64,000 nucleotides of DNA from Aureimonas sp. AU12 (GTDB taxonomy: Bacteria; Pseudomonadota; Alphaproteobacteria; Rhizobiales; Rhizobiaceae). The notes under the pieces were generated by a model. That model had not been told where the DNA came from, did not search any database, and saw nothing but the letters and a program-made list of their open reading frames with translations. This document shows, in pieces, positions 39,495 through 52,731 of the stretch. The position numbers and the translations under genes were made by a program. The DNA lies in contig NZ_BBWH01000033.1 in NCBI RefSeq assembly GCF_001463705.1, positions 1 through 64,000 on the forward strand, read 5' to 3'. Within the stretch, counting starts at the first letter, position 1. Each line of letters starts with the position of its first letter.

Positions 39495-39528
39495 AAAAAG
39501 GCGCCGCTCGGAGGAGCGGCGCCTTTTT
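39495..39528. terminator. Bidirectional Rho-independent terminator between parB and ilvD
   Basis: AAAAAGGCGCCGCTC (39495-39509) pairs perfectly with GAGCGGCGCCTTTTT (39514-39528) around a 4-nt loop. It has T runs in both directions, suited to the convergent parB and ilvD genes. Confidence 0.96.
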
Positions 39529-39581
39529 CCTTGGCTGAAGCGGACCGCGCAGGGCGCGGCGCCCTGCCCGGCCCCGCCGGA

Positions 39582-41426
39582 TCAGTCGACCTGGCGCACC
39601 GCGCCGCGGGCGGCGCTCGTGGTCATCGAGGCGTAGGCGCGCAGCGCCGTCGTGACCTTGCGCTTGCGGATCTCGACCGGCTTCCAGGCCTCGCTCCCGC
39701 GCGCGATCATCGCCTCGCGGCGCTTGGCGATCTCGGCATCGGGCACCGCGAGCTGGATGCGGCGGTTGGGGATGTCGATCTCGATGGGATCGCCCTCCTC
39801 CACGAGGCCGATGATGCCGCCCTCCGCCGCTTCCGGCGAGACGTGACCGATCGACAGGCCGGAAGAGCCGCCGGAGAAGCGGCCGTCGGTGACGAGGGCG
39901 CAGGCCTTTCCAAGGCCCTTCGACTTCAGGTAGCTCGTCGGATAGAGCATTTCCTGCATGCCCGGCCCGCCGCGCGGTCCCTCGTAGCGGATGAGCACGA
40001 TGTCGCCGGCCACGACCTCGTTCGAGAGGATCGATTTCACCGCCGAATCCTGGCTCTCGAAGATCCGCGCCCGGCCGTTGAAGGTGAGGATCGAGGCGTC
40101 GACGCCCGCCGTCTTCACGATGCAGCCGTCCTCGGCGAGATTGCCGTAGAGGACCGCGAGGCCGCCGTCCTTCGAGAAGGCATGCTCGAGATTGCGGATG
40201 ACGCCGCCCTCGCGGTCGGTGTCGACGCTGTCGTAATGGCGGTTCTGCGAGAAGGCGACCTGCGTCGGCACGCCGCCGGGCGCGGCGCGGAAGAAGTCGT
40301 GGACGGTGGTGCTGTCGGTGCGCTTGACGTCCCAGCGGTCGAGCGCGGCGCCGAGGTTCTCGGCATGGACGGAGCCCACCGACGTGTCGAGCAGGCCGGC
40401 GCGGTCGAGTTCGCCGAGGATGCCCATGATGCCGCCGGCGCGGTGGACGTCCTCCATGTGGACGTTGGCGATCGAAGGCGCGACCTTGCAGAGCACGGGC
40501 ACCCGGCGCGACAGCCGGTCGATGTCGGCCATGGTGAAGTCGACTTCGCCTTCATGCGCGGCGGCGAGGAGATGCAGCACGGTGTTGGTCGAGCCGCCCA
40601 TGGCGATGTCGAGCGTCATGGCGTTCTCGAAGGCCGCGAAGCTCGCGATGGCGCGCGGCAGAACGCTCGGATCGTCCTGCTCGTAATGGCGCTTGGCGAG
40701 GTCGACGATGAGATGGCCGGCCTCGACGAAGAGGCGGCGGCGCTCGGCGTGGGTGGCCAGCGTCGAGCCGTTGCCGGGCAGCGACAGGCCGAGGGCCTCG
40801 GTGAGGCAGTTCATCGAGTTGGCGGTGAACATGCCCGAGCAAGAGCCGCAGGTCGGGCAGGCCGAGCGCTCGATGATCTTCACGTCCTCATCGGAAATCC
40901 GGTCGTCGGCGGCCGCGACCATGGCGTCGACGAGGTCGAGCTTCTTGGTGGTGTTGTCGGGCCAGACCACCTTTCCGGCCTCCATCGGGCCGCCCGAGAC
41001 GAAGACGGTGGGAATGTTGAGGCGCAAGCTCGCCATCAGCATGCCCGGCGTGATCTTGTCGCAGTTGGAGATGCAGACCATGGCGTCGGCGCAGTGCGCG
41101 TTGACCATGTACTCGACGCTGTCGGCGATCAGCTCGCGCGAGGGCAGCGAATAGAGCATGCCGTCATGGCCCATCGCGATGCCGTCATCGACGGCAATCG
41201 TGTTGAACTCCTTGGCGACGCCGCCCGCCGCCTCGATCTCGCGGGCGACGAGCTGGCCGAGATCCTTGAGGTGGACGTGGCCCGGCACGAACTGGGTGAA
41301 GGAGTTGACGACGGCGATGATCGGCTTGCCGAAATCCTCGTCCTTCATGCCGGTGGCGCGCCAGAGCCCGCGGGCGCCGGCCATGTTGCGACCATGGGTG
41401 GTCGTGCGGGAGCGATAGTGCGGCAT
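39582..41426 (-). CDS. ilvD: Dihydroxy-acid dehydratase
   Basis: A 614-residue iron-sulfur enzyme of branched-chain amino-acid synthesis, dehydrating 2,3-dihydroxy-isovalerate and its homologue. It begins [20 protein letters not shown]; the cluster cysteines lie in [11 protein letters not shown] and [19 protein letters not shown]. The length is typical of the proteobacterial long form. It breaks the parB-holA adjacency on the opposite strand to parB. The leader holds a 14-bp tandem repeat. Confidence 0.97.
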   Translation of the reverse strand: MPHYRSRTTTHGRNMAGARGLWRATGMKDEDFGKPIIAVVNSFTQFVPGHVHLKDLGQLVAREIEAAGGVAKEFNTIAVDDGIAMGHDGMLYSLPSRELIADSVEYMVNAHCADAMVCISNCDKITPGMLMASLRLNIPTVFVSGGPMEAGKVVWPDNTTKKLDLVDAMVAAADDRISDEDVKIIERSACPTCGSCSGMFTANSMNCLTEALGLSLPGNGSTLATHAERRRLFVEAGHLIVDLAKRHYEQDDPSVLPRAIASFAAFENAMTLDIAMGGSTNTVLHLLAAAHEGEVDFTMADIDRLSRRVPVLCKVAPSIANVHMEDVHRAGGIMGILGELDRAGLLDTSVGSVHAENLGAALDRWDVKRTDSTTVHDFFRAAPGGVPTQVAFSQNRHYDSVDTDREGGVIRNLEHAFSKDGGLAVLYGNLAEDGCIVKTAGVDASILTFNGRARIFESQDSAVKSILSNEVVAGDIVLIRYEGPRGGPGMQEMLYPTSYLKSKGLGKACALVTDGRFSGGSSGLSIGHVSPEAAEGGIIGLVEEGDPIEIDIPNRRIQLAVPDAEIAKRREAMIARGSEAWKPVEIRKRKVTTALRAYASMTTSAARGAVRQVD

Positions 41427-41456
41427 GACGATGACCTTGCCTCGTGTTGTCCGGGC

Positions 41457-41484
41457 CTGTGTTGCCTGCCCTGTGTTGCCTGCC
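41457..41484. repeat. 14-bp perfect tandem repeat in the ilvD leader
   Basis: CTGTGTTGCCTGCC is repeated at 41457-41470 and 41471-41484, about 30 bp upstream of the ilvD start. A degenerate CTCGTGTTGTCC precedes it. The role is unknown. Confidence 0.8.
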
Positions 41485-41710
41485 CGGGCGCGTCTCGTGG
41501 CGCGACATCCGCGGAGCGTACCCGGCATTACACCTGTCGGGCATTCATTCCAACCGCCTTTTGGCGAAGCGCGCAAAGAACCGTTGCGGCAGCGCACGCG
41601 GATGGGCGTGCTCCGGATGGCTTGTGGGACCGGAAGATAGGGCGCGGAGCCCGCGATGTCAGCGGCCGCCCCGGTTTCCCGAGGCGGCCGCGAACGATCG
41701 GCAGATGGCG

Positions 41711-42748
41711 TCAGGAGCGGTCCATCACGAGATCGGCCGGGCCGAACCGGTCGCGCGCCGAGTTCTGCTGGTGCCAGTAGGGATAGATGAGCGGCGGCTT
41801 GCTCACCGCGTCGAGCCGGGTGCGCTCCTCGTCGGTGAGCTGGAGCGAGGCGGCGGCGATGTTGTCGCGGAACTGCGCCTCGCTGCGCCCGCCGATGACG
41901 AGCGAGGAGACGGCGGGGCGTCCGAGGAGCCAGGCGAGCGCGACCTGCGCGCCCGAGACGCCGCGATCGGCGCCGATGGCGTTGACGGTGTCGACGATGC
42001 GCCAGAGCCGGTCCTCGTCGCGGATCGGCGGCTCGGTCCAGCCGCCGACGTGGCGGGCGGTGGCCTCGTCGCGCTTGTACTTGCCCGACAGGAGGCCGCC
42101 GGCGAGCGGGCTCCAGACGAGGATGCCGAGCCCCTGGTCGACCGAGATCGGCACCAACTCGTACTCCGCCTCGCGGGCTTCCAGCGTGTAGTGGATCTGC
42201 TGGGTGACGAAGCGCGGATGGCCGCGAAGGTCGGAGATGCCCAAGCCCTTCATCACGTGCCAGCCCGAATAGTTGGAGCAGCCGATGTAGCGGATCTTGC
42301 CCTGCTCGGTCAGCGTGTCGAGGGCCGCCAGCGTCTCCTCGAGCGGCGTCAGGCCGTCCCATTCGTGCAGGTAGTAGATGTCGATATGGTCGGTGCGCAG
42401 GCGCTTCAGCGAGCGCTCGCACTCGCGGATGACGTGGTGACGCGACAGGCCCTCGTCGTTCGGGCCCTTGCCGATGCGCATGCGCGCCTTCGTGGCGATG
42501 AGGAGGTCCTCGGGGCGCTCGCCCCCCAGCGCCTCGCCGATGATCTCCTCCGACAGGCCGTCGGAATACATGTTGGCGGTGTCGAGGAGATTGATGCCGC
42601 CGTCGATGCAGAGGTGGATGAGGCGCCTGGCCTCCTCGACCCCGGTATTGCCGGCGGCGGCGAAGGCGCCGGTGCCCCCGAATGTCATCGTGCCCATCGT
42701 CAGCGCCGAGACCTTGAGGCCGGATCGGCCGAGCGTGCGATAGTCCAT
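41711..42748 (-). CDS. Aldo/keto reductase
   Basis: A 345-residue NADPH-dependent oxidoreductase with a TIM-barrel fold. The catalytic Asp-Tyr-Lys-His set is visible in [21 protein letters not shown] and YYLHEWDG. The protein begins [20 protein letters not shown], typical of the YhdN/Tas-like class. The substrate is unknown. It lies upstream of ilvD on the same strand with a 284-bp gap, so they need not be cotranscribed. Confidence 0.92.
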   Translation of the reverse strand: MDYRTLGRSGLKVSALTMGTMTFGGTGAFAAAGNTGVEEARRLIHLCIDGGINLLDTANMYSDGLSEEIIGEALGGERPEDLLIATKARMRIGKGPNDEGLSRHHVIRECERSLKRLRTDHIDIYYLHEWDGLTPLEETLAALDTLTEQGKIRYIGCSNYSGWHVMKGLGISDLRGHPRFVTQQIHYTLEAREAEYELVPISVDQGLGILVWSPLAGGLLSGKYKRDEATARHVGGWTEPPIRDEDRLWRIVDTVNAIGADRGVSGAQVALAWLLGRPAVSSLVIGGRSEAQFRDNIAAASLQLTDEERTRLDAVSKPPLIYPYWHQQNSARDRFGPADLVMDRS

Positions 42749-42861
42749 GTGTCGCGTTCCTCCCCAGGATGCCGGCGATCCACGTCGCCCGCCGCGCTGG
42801 TTTGAACCCGTTCGCCGGCGCTCGCAACCCTTGCGAGCCGGCGCACCCGTGCCCTGCCCTC

Positions 42862-43908
42862 TCAGCGCCGGGCGCGAGTGCGCCGGCGGGCGGCCTCGAC
42901 GCTGATCTCGGTGAGGGTGCGGCGCATGATGGTCATGCCGAGCACGTTCTCGCGGCGCGACAGGAGGATGTCGGTCTCGATGCGCTGGAGGACGGCGGCG
43001 ATGGCCTCGCCGCTCCAGGCCGAGAGCGCGGCTTCCAGCGCGGGCTTGCGCCGGAAATGCGGGCGCCGCTTCTCGACCACGGCGGAGATCGGGGTGCCCT
43101 GCCCTTCCACCTCCGCGCGCATCAATTGCAGCTGCTGGAAGAAGCGCTGCAGGCCGGAATGGAGTTGGAAGGTGGAGGTGCCCGCCGAGACGAGCCGCTC
43201 GATCAGCTCGGGCAGGCGCTTGACCTCGCCCGACGCCGCCGCGTCCACGGTCTCGTCCACCGTGTCGGCCGAGACGTCGCCGACGATCGTCTCGACGTCC
43301 TCCTCCGTCACGACAGACTTGCCGAGCGCGTAGAGGCAGAGCTTCTGCACCTCGGAGCGCGAGGCCAGCCGGTTGGCGCCGAGCCGGGCGCGCAGAGTCT
43401 CGCGCGCGTGGCGGTCGATCGAAAGGTTCGAGGCCGCCAGCTCCTCGTCGATCATCTTGTCGAGCGCCCGCGCCTCGTCGGGATAGCAGGGCAGCGCCAT
43501 CGCGCCCCGGCCCCGCTCGACGTTGGCGCGCAGCGCCGAACTCTTCTTGAGATCGCCGGCCTCAATGACGATCGTGGCGTCGCGCGGCGGATCGGCGGCG
43601 AGATCCACCACGGCGTCGGCGAGGTTCTTGCCGTTGCCGGCGCCCCGCACCCGGATCAGCCGGCGCCCGCCGAACATCGACAGCGTGCGCGCCTCGTCGA
43701 AGAGGCGGCCGATGTCGCGTTCCAGCTCGTCGGCGGCGAGCACCACGCTGGCGAAGGGATCGCCGGGATCGACGCCCGAGAGCTTGACGATCTGGCCGGC
43801 GCGCTCCGACACGAGGCCGGGATCGGGCCCGTAGAGCAGCACCACGGGAAACGAGGTGTCGGGGCGCGACAGGAACGCCTCGACCTCGCCGGCCTTGCGC
43901 TGGGCCAT
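42862..43908 (-). CDS. holA: DNA polymerase III delta subunit
   Basis: A 348-residue clamp-loader subunit that opens the beta sliding clamp. The conserved parts are [20 protein letters not shown] at the N-terminus and the LPELIERLV region of domain III. It begins 1 bp after the lptE stop, in the conserved leuS-lptE-holA order. Confidence 0.93.
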   Translation of the reverse strand: MAQRKAGEVEAFLSRPDTSFPVVLLYGPDPGLVSERAGQIVKLSGVDPGDPFASVVLAADELERDIGRLFDEARTLSMFGGRRLIRVRGAGNGKNLADAVVDLAADPPRDATIVIEAGDLKKSSALRANVERGRGAMALPCYPDEARALDKMIDEELAASNLSIDRHARETLRARLGANRLASRSEVQKLCLYALGKSVVTEEDVETIVGDVSADTVDETVDAAASGEVKRLPELIERLVSAGTSTFQLHSGLQRFFQQLQLMRAEVEGQGTPISAVVEKRRPHFRRKPALEAALSAWSGEAIAAVLQRIETDILLSRRENVLGMTIMRRTLTEISVEAARRRTRARR

Positions 43909-43909
43909 C

Positions 43910-44479
43910 TCAGCCCTTGATGGGTGCGGGAGCGGTGGGCGCCGGGTTCATCGCCTCGCGCTGGATCGCCGGGGCGATGGCGCCGAGAATGCGTTCGGCG
44001 ACCCCCTCGCCCGCCTGGTCGCGCGCGTCGATCACCGCGCGCTCGGCGGCGAAGAGCTGGTTCGAGCGGTCGTAGGGCACCATCGCGAAGCGCTGGCCCT
44101 TCGTCACCACGACGCCGTCGGACAGGCGCACGAGCTGGAAGTCGACGGTCATCCGGTAGAGGCTGGCCGAGGGCACGCCGGTGCCGGTCTCGACGCTCGA
44201 TACCTGATCCGACGCCGAAATGGTGTAGCGCAGCTCGTAGACGGGCGCCGTGACGGGCGTCGCGCCGTTCAGCTTGTAGAGCATGGCGTTGCGGAAGACC
44301 TGCGCGGTGCGGCTCTGGGCCTGCGTCACCGCGATGCGGCCGCGCAGCTGCGTCAGTACGCTGGAGCGCGCGCCGGTCGCGGGATCGACGCTGGTGGTGC
44401 CGTAGAGCGGGCCGGAGGTGCAGCCGGCGAGAAGGCCGAGCGCGAGGATCGGCCCGAGCCGGGAAAGACGAAAACGCAT
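43910..44479 (-). CDS. lptE: LPS assembly lipoprotein LptE
   Basis: A 189-residue outer-membrane lipoprotein that plugs LptD and helps insert lipopolysaccharide. The N-terminal signal has a lipobox LLAGC (Cys at about residue 20). The alphaproteobacterial LptE family shows FGPLYG-like SGPLYGTTS and the VYELRYTISAS strand. I chose the ATG at 44479 directly before the signal. It is sandwiched between leuS and holA. Confidence 0.9.
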   Translation of the reverse strand: MRFRLSRLGPILALGLLAGCTSGPLYGTTSVDPATGARSSVLTQLRGRIAVTQAQSRTAQVFRNAMLYKLNGATPVTAPVYELRYTISASDQVSSVETGTGVPSASLYRMTVDFQLVRLSDGVVVTKGQRFAMVPYDRSNQLFAAERAVIDARDQAGEGVAERILGAIAPAIQREAMNPAPTAPAPIKG

Positions 44480-44489
44480 GCGGGACCCC

Positions 44490-47105
44490 TCAGACGACGA
44501 CATTCACGATCCTCCCGGGAACCACCACGACACGCTTTGGCACCGCGCCCGCCAGGGCTTCGACCACGAAGGGCAGAGCCAGCGTCGCGGCCTCGATTTC
44601 GTCCTTGCCGGCCTTGGCCGAGACGGTGATGTCGCCGCGCTTCTTGCCGTTGAGCTGCACCGGCAGCGTCACCTCGTCGTCGACGAGGAGTGCCGGATCG
44701 ACGCTCGGCCAGGGCGCGGCGGCGGCGAGACCCGCCTCCCCCAGCGCCTGCCAGCATTCCTCGGCCAGATGCGGCATCATCGGCGCCGTGAGGCGCACGA
44801 GCACCGACAGCGCCTCGCGCGCCGCCGGGCGCAGCGACGGGTCCTGCCGCAGCGCCTCGGGCGTCAGCGCGGCGCTCAGCGCGTTCACCAGCTCGTAGAG
44901 CCGCGCGACGCCCTTGTTGAAGGCGAGGCGCTCGATGTCGTCGCCGACCCCCGCCGCGGTGCGGTGCGCGGTGCGGCGCAGCGCCAGCGCCGCCCCGGAC
45001 GGCTCGCCGCCGCCCTTGTCGAGCGCGGCCAGCGTCTCGGCGGTCTCACCGACGAGGCGCCAGACGCGCTGCACGAAGCGGTGTGCGCCCTCGGCGCCGG
45101 CTTCCGTCCAGATCACGTCGCGCTCGGGCGGCGAGTCCGACAGCATGAACCAGCGCGCGGTGTCGGCGCCGTAGGAGGCGATGATGTCGTCGGGATCGAC
45201 GACGTTCTTCTTCGACTTCGACATCTTCTCGATCGAGCCGATCTCGATCGACGCGCCGTCGGAGATGCGGGTGGCGGAGCGGGATGCGCCCTCGCCCTCG
45301 ATGCGGATGTCGGCCGGAGCCACCCAGTCGCGCCCGATGCGGTAGGTCTCGTGGACCACCATGCCTTGCGTGAACAGGCCCTTGAAGGGCTCGTCGAGAT
45401 CGAGATGGCCGGTGGCGCGCATGGCGCGGGTGAAGAAGCGCGAATAGAGGAGATGCAGGATCGCGTGCTCGATGCCGCCGATATACTGATCCACCGGCAG
45501 CCAGGCATTGGCGGCTTCGCGGTCGGTCGGCTCCTGCGCATGGGGCGCGGTGAAGCGGGCGAAATACCAGGAACTGTCGACGAACGTGTCCATCGTGTCG
45601 GTCTCGCGCCGCGCCGGCCCGCCGCAATGCGGGCAGGTCGTGTGCTTCCACGTCGGATGCCGGTCGAGCGGATTGCCGGGCGTGTCGAAGTCGATGTCGT
45701 CGGGCAGCGTCACCGGAAGGTTGGCCTTCGCCTCCGGCACGACGCCGCAGGCGTCGCAATGCAGGACCGGGATCGGGCAGCCCCAGTAGCGCTGGCGCGA
45801 GATGCCCCAGTCGCGCAGGCGGAAGTTGACCCGGCGTTCGGCCTGCGGGCGGCCGTTCAGGTCGCTCGCCTCGAGGCGCGAGGCCATCTCGGCGAAGCCC
45901 TCGGCCGGGGTCAGCCCGTCGAGGAAGCGCGAGTGGAACAGGCGGCCCTCGCCGTCGTAGGCGGTGCCCTCTACCGCGAAGGTCGCGGCATCGGCGCCCT
46001 CGGGCAGCACCACGGGCTGGACCGGCAGCCCGTATTTGCGGGCAAAGTCGAGATCGCGCTGGTCATGCGCCGGGCAGCCGAAGATGGCGCCGGTGCCGTA
46101 GTCCATCAGCACGAAGTTGGCGACGTAGACCGGCAGCGTCCAGTCGGGATCGAACGGATGCACCGCGCGCACGCCGGTGTCGAAGCCGCGCTTCTCCGCC
46201 GTCTCGATCTCGGCCGCCGAGGTGCCGCCGCGCTTGACGTCCTCGATGAAGGCGGCCAGCTCGGGGTTCGTCTCGGCTGCTGCCCGCGCCAGAGGATGAT
46301 CGGCGGCGACGGCGAGGAACGAGGCGCCGAACAGCGTGTCGGGCCGGGTGGTGAAGACTTCGATGTCGTCGATGGCAGCCGGCTTACCATCCGCCAGCGC
46401 CCAGCGGACGATGAGCCCCTCGGAGCGGCCGATCCAGTTGCGCTGCATCAGGCGCACCTTTTCGGGCCAGCCCGGCAGGTGGTCGAGCGCGGCGAGGAGA
46501 TCCTCGGCGAAGGCGGTGATGCGGAAGAACCACTGCGTCAGCTCGCGCTGCTCGACGAGGGCGCCTGAGCGCCAGCCACGGCCGTCGATCACCTGTTCGT
46601 TGGCGAGCACCGTGTTGTCGACGGGATCCCAGTTCACCTTCGACTTGCGGCGATAGGCGAGGCCCTTTTCGAGGAGATCGAGGAAGAGCATCTGCTGGCG
46701 GTGGTAGTAGTCGACGTCGCAGGTGGCGAACTCGCGCGACCAGTCGAGCGACAGGCCCATGCTTTTCAGCTGCGTGCGCATCGTCGCGATGTTCTGGTAG
46801 GTCCACTCGCGCGGATGCACCTTGTTCTGCATCGCCGCGTTCTCGGCGGGCATGCCGAAGGCGTCCCAGCCCATCGGATGCAGGACGTTCATGCCCCGCG
46901 CCCGCTTGTAGCGCGCCACCACGTCGCCCATCGCATAGTTGCGCACGTGGCCCATGTGGATGCGCCCGGACGGGTAGGGGAACATCTCGAGCACGTAGTA
47001 CTTCTCGCCCGGCGCGTCGGTGCGGGTCTCGAAGAGTTGGGCGTCGGCCCAGCGCTCCTGCCAGCGGGGCTCGGCAGCGCGGGGATTGTAGCGTTCGATG
47101 GCCAT
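44490..47105 (-). CDS. leuS: Leucyl-tRNA synthetase
   Basis: An 871-residue class Ia synthetase that charges tRNA-Leu. The HIGH-like motif is in [15 protein letters not shown], the KMSKS motif in [15 protein letters not shown], and the CP1 editing domain (about residues 220-420) has [12 protein letters not shown]. The length is normal. It heads the leuS-lptE-holA run and is divergent from the HD-GYP gene. Confidence 0.98.
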   Translation of the reverse strand: MAIERYNPRAAEPRWQERWADAQLFETRTDAPGEKYYVLEMFPYPSGRIHMGHVRNYAMGDVVARYKRARGMNVLHPMGWDAFGMPAENAAMQNKVHPREWTYQNIATMRTQLKSMGLSLDWSREFATCDVDYYHRQQMLFLDLLEKGLAYRRKSKVNWDPVDNTVLANEQVIDGRGWRSGALVEQRELTQWFFRITAFAEDLLAALDHLPGWPEKVRLMQRNWIGRSEGLIVRWALADGKPAAIDDIEVFTTRPDTLFGASFLAVAADHPLARAAAETNPELAAFIEDVKRGGTSAAEIETAEKRGFDTGVRAVHPFDPDWTLPVYVANFVLMDYGTGAIFGCPAHDQRDLDFARKYGLPVQPVVLPEGADAATFAVEGTAYDGEGRLFHSRFLDGLTPAEGFAEMASRLEASDLNGRPQAERRVNFRLRDWGISRQRYWGCPIPVLHCDACGVVPEAKANLPVTLPDDIDFDTPGNPLDRHPTWKHTTCPHCGGPARRETDTMDTFVDSSWYFARFTAPHAQEPTDREAANAWLPVDQYIGGIEHAILHLLYSRFFTRAMRATGHLDLDEPFKGLFTQGMVVHETYRIGRDWVAPADIRIEGEGASRSATRISDGASIEIGSIEKMSKSKKNVVDPDDIIASYGADTARWFMLSDSPPERDVIWTEAGAEGAHRFVQRVWRLVGETAETLAALDKGGGEPSGAALALRRTAHRTAAGVGDDIERLAFNKGVARLYELVNALSAALTPEALRQDPSLRPAAREALSVLVRLTAPMMPHLAEECWQALGEAGLAAAAPWPSVDPALLVDDEVTLPVQLNGKKRGDITVSAKAGKDEIEAATLALPFVVEALAGAVPKRVVVVPGRIVNVVV

Positions 47106-47484
47106 TTCGGGCGGATGTCTCGCGAAAGCGTCGGATCGGGTCGGATCGTCAATAATGACTTATCTTGGGGAGGGCACGGGAATAATGCCGGGCCGGGTGA
47201 ATTCCACCGGCGGAGGGCACCGTGAGCCGGACGCCCCCGGCCACGCCAAGGGCCGGCGCGAATGCGTGGCGGCGCGGCGATCTTCGGGACCGGCCGAGGA
47301 TGATCGGGGGCACGCCGGACGAAGTTGACGGGCATCGGCGAGACGGCAGGGAATGCGAACCAGGACCATTCGCGAGTGTGGTGCAGCAAACCGCAGTTGT
47401 AACTTGTGAGTGACAAGATCGTGCGGTCCGTGTTTCCTGCGGAGCCTGACGAGCGAACGAACTCTCCTGGAAACCCCGAAATCC
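47106..47484. other. Divergent intergenic region leuS / HD-GYP gene
   Basis: A 379-bp gap without a convincing gene. It includes a small dyad CTTGT-gagtg-ACAAG near 47403-47417 and AT-richer sequence near 47148-47165 on the leuS side. No clear promoter consensus or RNA was recognised. Confidence 0.4.
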
Positions 47485-48555
47485 ATGCTGAAGCGGATCG
47501 GCCGCCACGAGGTGAGGCTCGGCATGTTCATCGAGCGGATCCACGGCAACTGGCTCGATCATCCGTTCTGGCGCTCGAAATTCGTGATGGACGATCCCGC
47601 CGATCTCGCCCGCCTGCAGGCCAGCACCATCGAATTCGTGATCGTCGACGAGGCCCGCAGCCTTCCTGCGGCGCCCGTCCCACGGCCCGCCCGCGCGGCG
47701 GCCCGACCCCCGGCCTTCATTCCCGCCGAGGAAGCGATGCGACAGTATCGCAAGGCGACGGGCCAGCTCTTCGCCGACGCCTGTCTCGGTCGCAGGCTCG
47801 ACGCCGCCCGATCCTCGAAGATCGTCGTGGAGATCACCCGCTCGCTCGACGTGAACCCCGATGCGATCCTGAAGCTGACGCGCCTCAAGTCGATCGACGC
47901 CTACACCTACACCCATTCCGTCGCCGTCAGCACGATCATGGTCGCTTTCGCCCGCCATCTGGCGCTGGACGAGGCCGAGATCCACGAGCTCGGCGTTGCC
48001 GGCCTGATGCATGACATCGGCAAGGTCGCGATCAGTCCGGCGATCCTGACGAAGGCCTCGACGCTGAGCGACCACGAGATCGAGATCGTGCGACGGCATC
48101 CGGTGGACGGCCACGACCTTGTCAAGGCCGGTGCCTTTTCCGACGTCGTGCTCGACGTGACGCGGCACCATCACGAGAAGATCGACGGCAGCGGCTATCC
48201 CGACGCGCTGGCGGGCGAGGCGATCTCGCGCCCCGCGCGCCCCGCGCGCATCGCCGCGATCTGCGACGTCTACGACGCCGCCACCTCGCTGCGGCCCTAC
48301 AAGCGGGCCTGGAGTTCGGCCGAGGCGCTGACCCAGATGGCGCGCTGGCACGGCCATTTCGACCGCGAACTCTTGGTCGAGTTCGCCGCCCTCCTCGGCC
48401 TGCGGAAGATGATCTCGCTCGACGGCGGCGAGGGAGCGGTCCCCGACGACGGCGCGCTGCCCTTCCTCGAGAACGGCTTCTCCGATCCGACGAACGACCC
48501 GCGTGGCATCGCGCCGCCCCGCATGCAGGACGCCCTGCGGCACCCCGAGCGCTGA
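47485..48555 (+). CDS. HD-GYP domain phosphodiesterase (c-di-GMP hydrolase-like)
   Basis: A 356-residue protein with an N-terminal DUF3391-like region (MLKRIGRHEVRLGMFIERI) and a C-terminal HD-GYP domain with HDIGKVAISPAIL, HHHEKIDGSGYP and CDVYDAATSLRPYK. HD-GYP enzymes hydrolyse cyclic di-GMP to GMP, so this one may influence motility or biofilm. All metal-binding residues look intact. The ATG at 47485 starts the conserved N-terminus. No partner kinase is adjacent. Confidence 0.92.
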   Translation: MLKRIGRHEVRLGMFIERIHGNWLDHPFWRSKFVMDDPADLARLQASTIEFVIVDEARSLPAAPVPRPARAAARPPAFIPAEEAMRQYRKATGQLFADACLGRRLDAARSSKIVVEITRSLDVNPDAILKLTRLKSIDAYTYTHSVAVSTIMVAFARHLALDEAEIHELGVAGLMHDIGKVAISPAILTKASTLSDHEIEIVRRHPVDGHDLVKAGAFSDVVLDVTRHHHEKIDGSGYPDALAGEAISRPARPARIAAICDVYDAATSLRPYKRAWSSAEALTQMARWHGHFDRELLVEFAALLGLRKMISLDGGEGAVPDDGALPFLENGFSDPTNDPRGIAPPRMQDALRHPER

Positions 48556-48634
48556 CCCCGGCCGAGCTCGCCGCTTCCCCGGCCCAGTGCGCCACGCTAT
48601 GTCGGGCCGATCCCTTTCGATCGCGAGGCCCGCC

Positions 48635-49306
48635 ATGACCGCCGAGACCAGCACCACCCGCCTCGAAGCCGTGCGCGCCCGCATCCACGCCGCGGAAGCC
48701 GAGGCGAAGCGCGAGGCTGGGTCGGTGACGCTGGTCGCGGTGTCGAAGACCTTCGAGGCCGACGAGATCCGCCCCGTGCTGGAGGCCGGGCAGCGCGTCT
48801 TCGGCGAAAACCGGGTGCAGGAATCGCAGGGAAAGTGGCCGGCCCTGCGCGAGGCCTATGAGGGGATCGAACTCCATCTCATCGGCCCGCTCCAGTCGAA
48901 CAAGGCCGACGACGCGGTGGCGCTGTTCGACGTGATCGAGACCGTGGACCGCGAGAAGATCGCCCGCGAACTCGCCAAGGAGATCGCCGGGCAGGGCAGG
49001 GCGGTGCGGCTCTACGTGCAGGTCAATATCGGCGAGGAGGAGCAGAAGGCCGGCGTGCCGCCGCGCGAGGCCGTGGCCTTCGTCGCCCGCTGCCGCGAGG
49101 TGCATGGCCTCGTCATCGAGGGCCTGATGTGCATTCCACCCGCCGACGAGCATCCCGGCCCCTATTTCGCGCTGCTGGAAAAGCTCGGGCGCGAGGCCGG
49201 CGTGGCCAAGCTGTCGATGGGCATGTCCGGCGACTTCGAGCGTGCCATTCCCTTCGGCGCGACGAGCGTGCGTGTCGGCTCGGCGATCTTCGGCACGCGG
49301 GACTGA
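48635..49306 (+). CDS. yggS: YggS family PLP homeostasis protein
   Basis: A 223-residue PLP-binding protein (PLPBP/YBL036C family) that binds pyridoxal phosphate and helps keep its balance; it has no confirmed catalytic reaction. The PLP lysine is in VTLVAVSKTFEADEI; FGENRVQES and LHLIGPLQSNKA are signatures, and SMGMSGDFERAI binds the phosphate. The ATG at 48635 matches the family start. Confidence 0.95.
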   Translation: MTAETSTTRLEAVRARIHAAEAEAKREAGSVTLVAVSKTFEADEIRPVLEAGQRVFGENRVQESQGKWPALREAYEGIELHLIGPLQSNKADDAVALFDVIETVDREKIARELAKEIAGQGRAVRLYVQVNIGEEEQKAGVPPREAVAFVARCREVHGLVIEGLMCIPPADEHPGPYFALLEKLGREAGVAKLSMGMSGDFERAIPFGATSVRVGSAIFGTRD

Positions 49307-49445
49307 CGGTCGGCCGCCGAGCCGGGAGGGTCGGGGACAACGGGCGCCTCGCCAAGCAACGCACCGTCTTCCCGCAACGCGGCGGGCCGCTATCTGCGAG
49401 CGTCAAGCCGGCATCCGTTCCGAGGGGCCGCAAAGGAGCCTTGCC

Positions 49446-50525
49446 TTGTCCCTTCCCGTCGCCACGCCGGTTCCGCCTTTGGAAACTCCGCCCACCGCCA
49501 ATTTTGCCTATCGCACCGTGACGGCCGCCGCAATCGTGCTTGCCATGGTGCTGTTGGTGGTGATCTTCACGGTGGCGGCCTCGGCCTTCTTCCTCATCTT
49601 CGGCAGTCTGCTGCTCGCGGCAATCTTCTGTGGTCTCGGGCGCCTCCTGCAGCGCACCGGCTTGCCGCGTTGGGCGGCGATGCTCACCGTTTTTCTCGTT
49701 ACGCTGGCGCTCATCATCGTCCCCGTGCTCTGGGGCGGGTTGGCGGTGGTGCAGCAGTTCAGCCAACTCCTGTCGGGCGTGCGCGATCAGGCCAATACAC
49801 TCCTGGCGTCGCTCGCCGATCTCGGCCTGCCCGTCAGCCCCGACACCACCGCCAACGATCTGGAAAGCATGCTGCCCAACCCGTCGGGCCTCGTCTCCTC
49901 CGCCGGCAAGGCGGTGTTCTCGGCGCTCGGCGGGCTCGGCAATTTCTTCGTGCTGCTCTTCCTCGCCATCTTCATCGCCTGGCAGCCCGGCCTCTACCGC
50001 GATGGGCTGGTGTCGCTGTTTCCCAAGGAAAAGCGGGCGCGCATTGCCGACGTCCTCGAGCAGAGCGCCCATTCGCTCATCATGTGGGTGGCGGGCGACG
50101 CGATCTCGATGGCGATGATCTTTTCGATTTCCTGGGTCGGCCTCTGGGCGATCGGCATCAACAACGCGTTTCTTCTAGCACTGCAGGCCGGGCTCCTGGC
50201 CTTCATCCCGACGCTCGGGCCTTTCGTGGCGGGCGTCGTTATCGTGCTGGCGGGGCTGGCGCAGGGCGTCGATATGGCGCTCTGGGCGCTCGGGGTCTAC
50301 GTCCTGATCCAGGGCGTCGAAAGCAACGTGGCGCAGCCGATGGCGCAGCGCTTCACCTCGGCCCTGCCGCCGGCGCTGACGCTCAGCGTCCAGATCATCT
50401 TCGGTCTGCTCTTCGGTCTGCTGGGATTTGTGCTCGCCGTGCCCTTCGTCGCGGTTCTGGTGACGATGGTACGCGAACTCTACGTGGTGGATGTTCTCGG
50501 GGGGCCCGTCGAAACGGTGGAGTGA
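49446..50525 (+). CDS. AI-2E family transporter
   Basis: A 359-residue membrane protein of the AI-2E (PerM/TqsA) family with about seven to eight helices; [20 protein letters not shown] and [13 protein letters not shown] are characteristic. Members have been linked to AI-2 export or sodium/proton antiport, so the substrate is open. The start is a TTG at 49446, supported by AAAGGAG seven bases upstream; the next better-looking starts lie inside the first helix. Confidence 0.88.
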   Translation: MSLPVATPVPPLETPPTANFAYRTVTAAAIVLAMVLLVVIFTVAASAFFLIFGSLLLAAIFCGLGRLLQRTGLPRWAAMLTVFLVTLALIIVPVLWGGLAVVQQFSQLLSGVRDQANTLLASLADLGLPVSPDTTANDLESMLPNPSGLVSSAGKAVFSALGGLGNFFVLLFLAIFIAWQPGLYRDGLVSLFPKEKRARIADVLEQSAHSLIMWVAGDAISMAMIFSISWVGLWAIGINNAFLLALQAGLLAFIPTLGPFVAGVVIVLAGLAQGVDMALWALGVYVLIQGVESNVAQPMAQRFTSALPPALTLSVQIIFGLLFGLLGFVLAVPFVAVLVTMVRELYVVDVLGGPVETVE

Positions 50526-50647
50526 GTTGGGAGAAAGCGTGCCAGCTTGGGTTTTCAGGAGGGCGAGGCCGCTCTAGTCTGCAACAGGAGGCGGGAACCC
50601 GTGGAAAGCCGGACCGCCGTCGCATCCATCCGGGAGGATACCAGCCG

Positions 50648-52600
<1,953 letters not shown>

Positions 52601-52696
52601 GGCAGGGGACGAGCAGGCTTTGAGGCATGAGAACATCTTGTCATCGGTTGCGACAGGTGTTCTTCTGCCTTCCGGCAACGGAGAGGGAACCATAAT

Positions 52697-52727
52697 CCCT
52701 CCCGGATGCCCTCGGGTCTCGGGAGGG
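52697..52727 (+). promoter_or_regulatory. Hairpin overlapping the PTS IIC ribosome-binding site
   Basis: CCCTCCCG (52697-52704) pairs perfectly with CGGGAGGG (52720-52727), which contains the SD of the IIC gene (ATG at 52732). An imperfect dyad GAACATCTTGTC/GACAGGTGTTC lies further upstream (about 52631-52662). The stem could block translation until opened. Confidence 0.5.
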
Positions 52728-52731
52728 GCGA

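Noticed and set aside
39531-41780. Open frame of about 750 codons on the plus strand opposite ilvD
   Set aside because: It is the antisense shadow of ilvD; its translation is Arg/Gly/Asp-rich without any recognisable domain.
44418-46568. Open frame of about 700 codons opposite leuS
   Set aside because: It is antisense to a clear leucyl-tRNA synthetase and has no domain.
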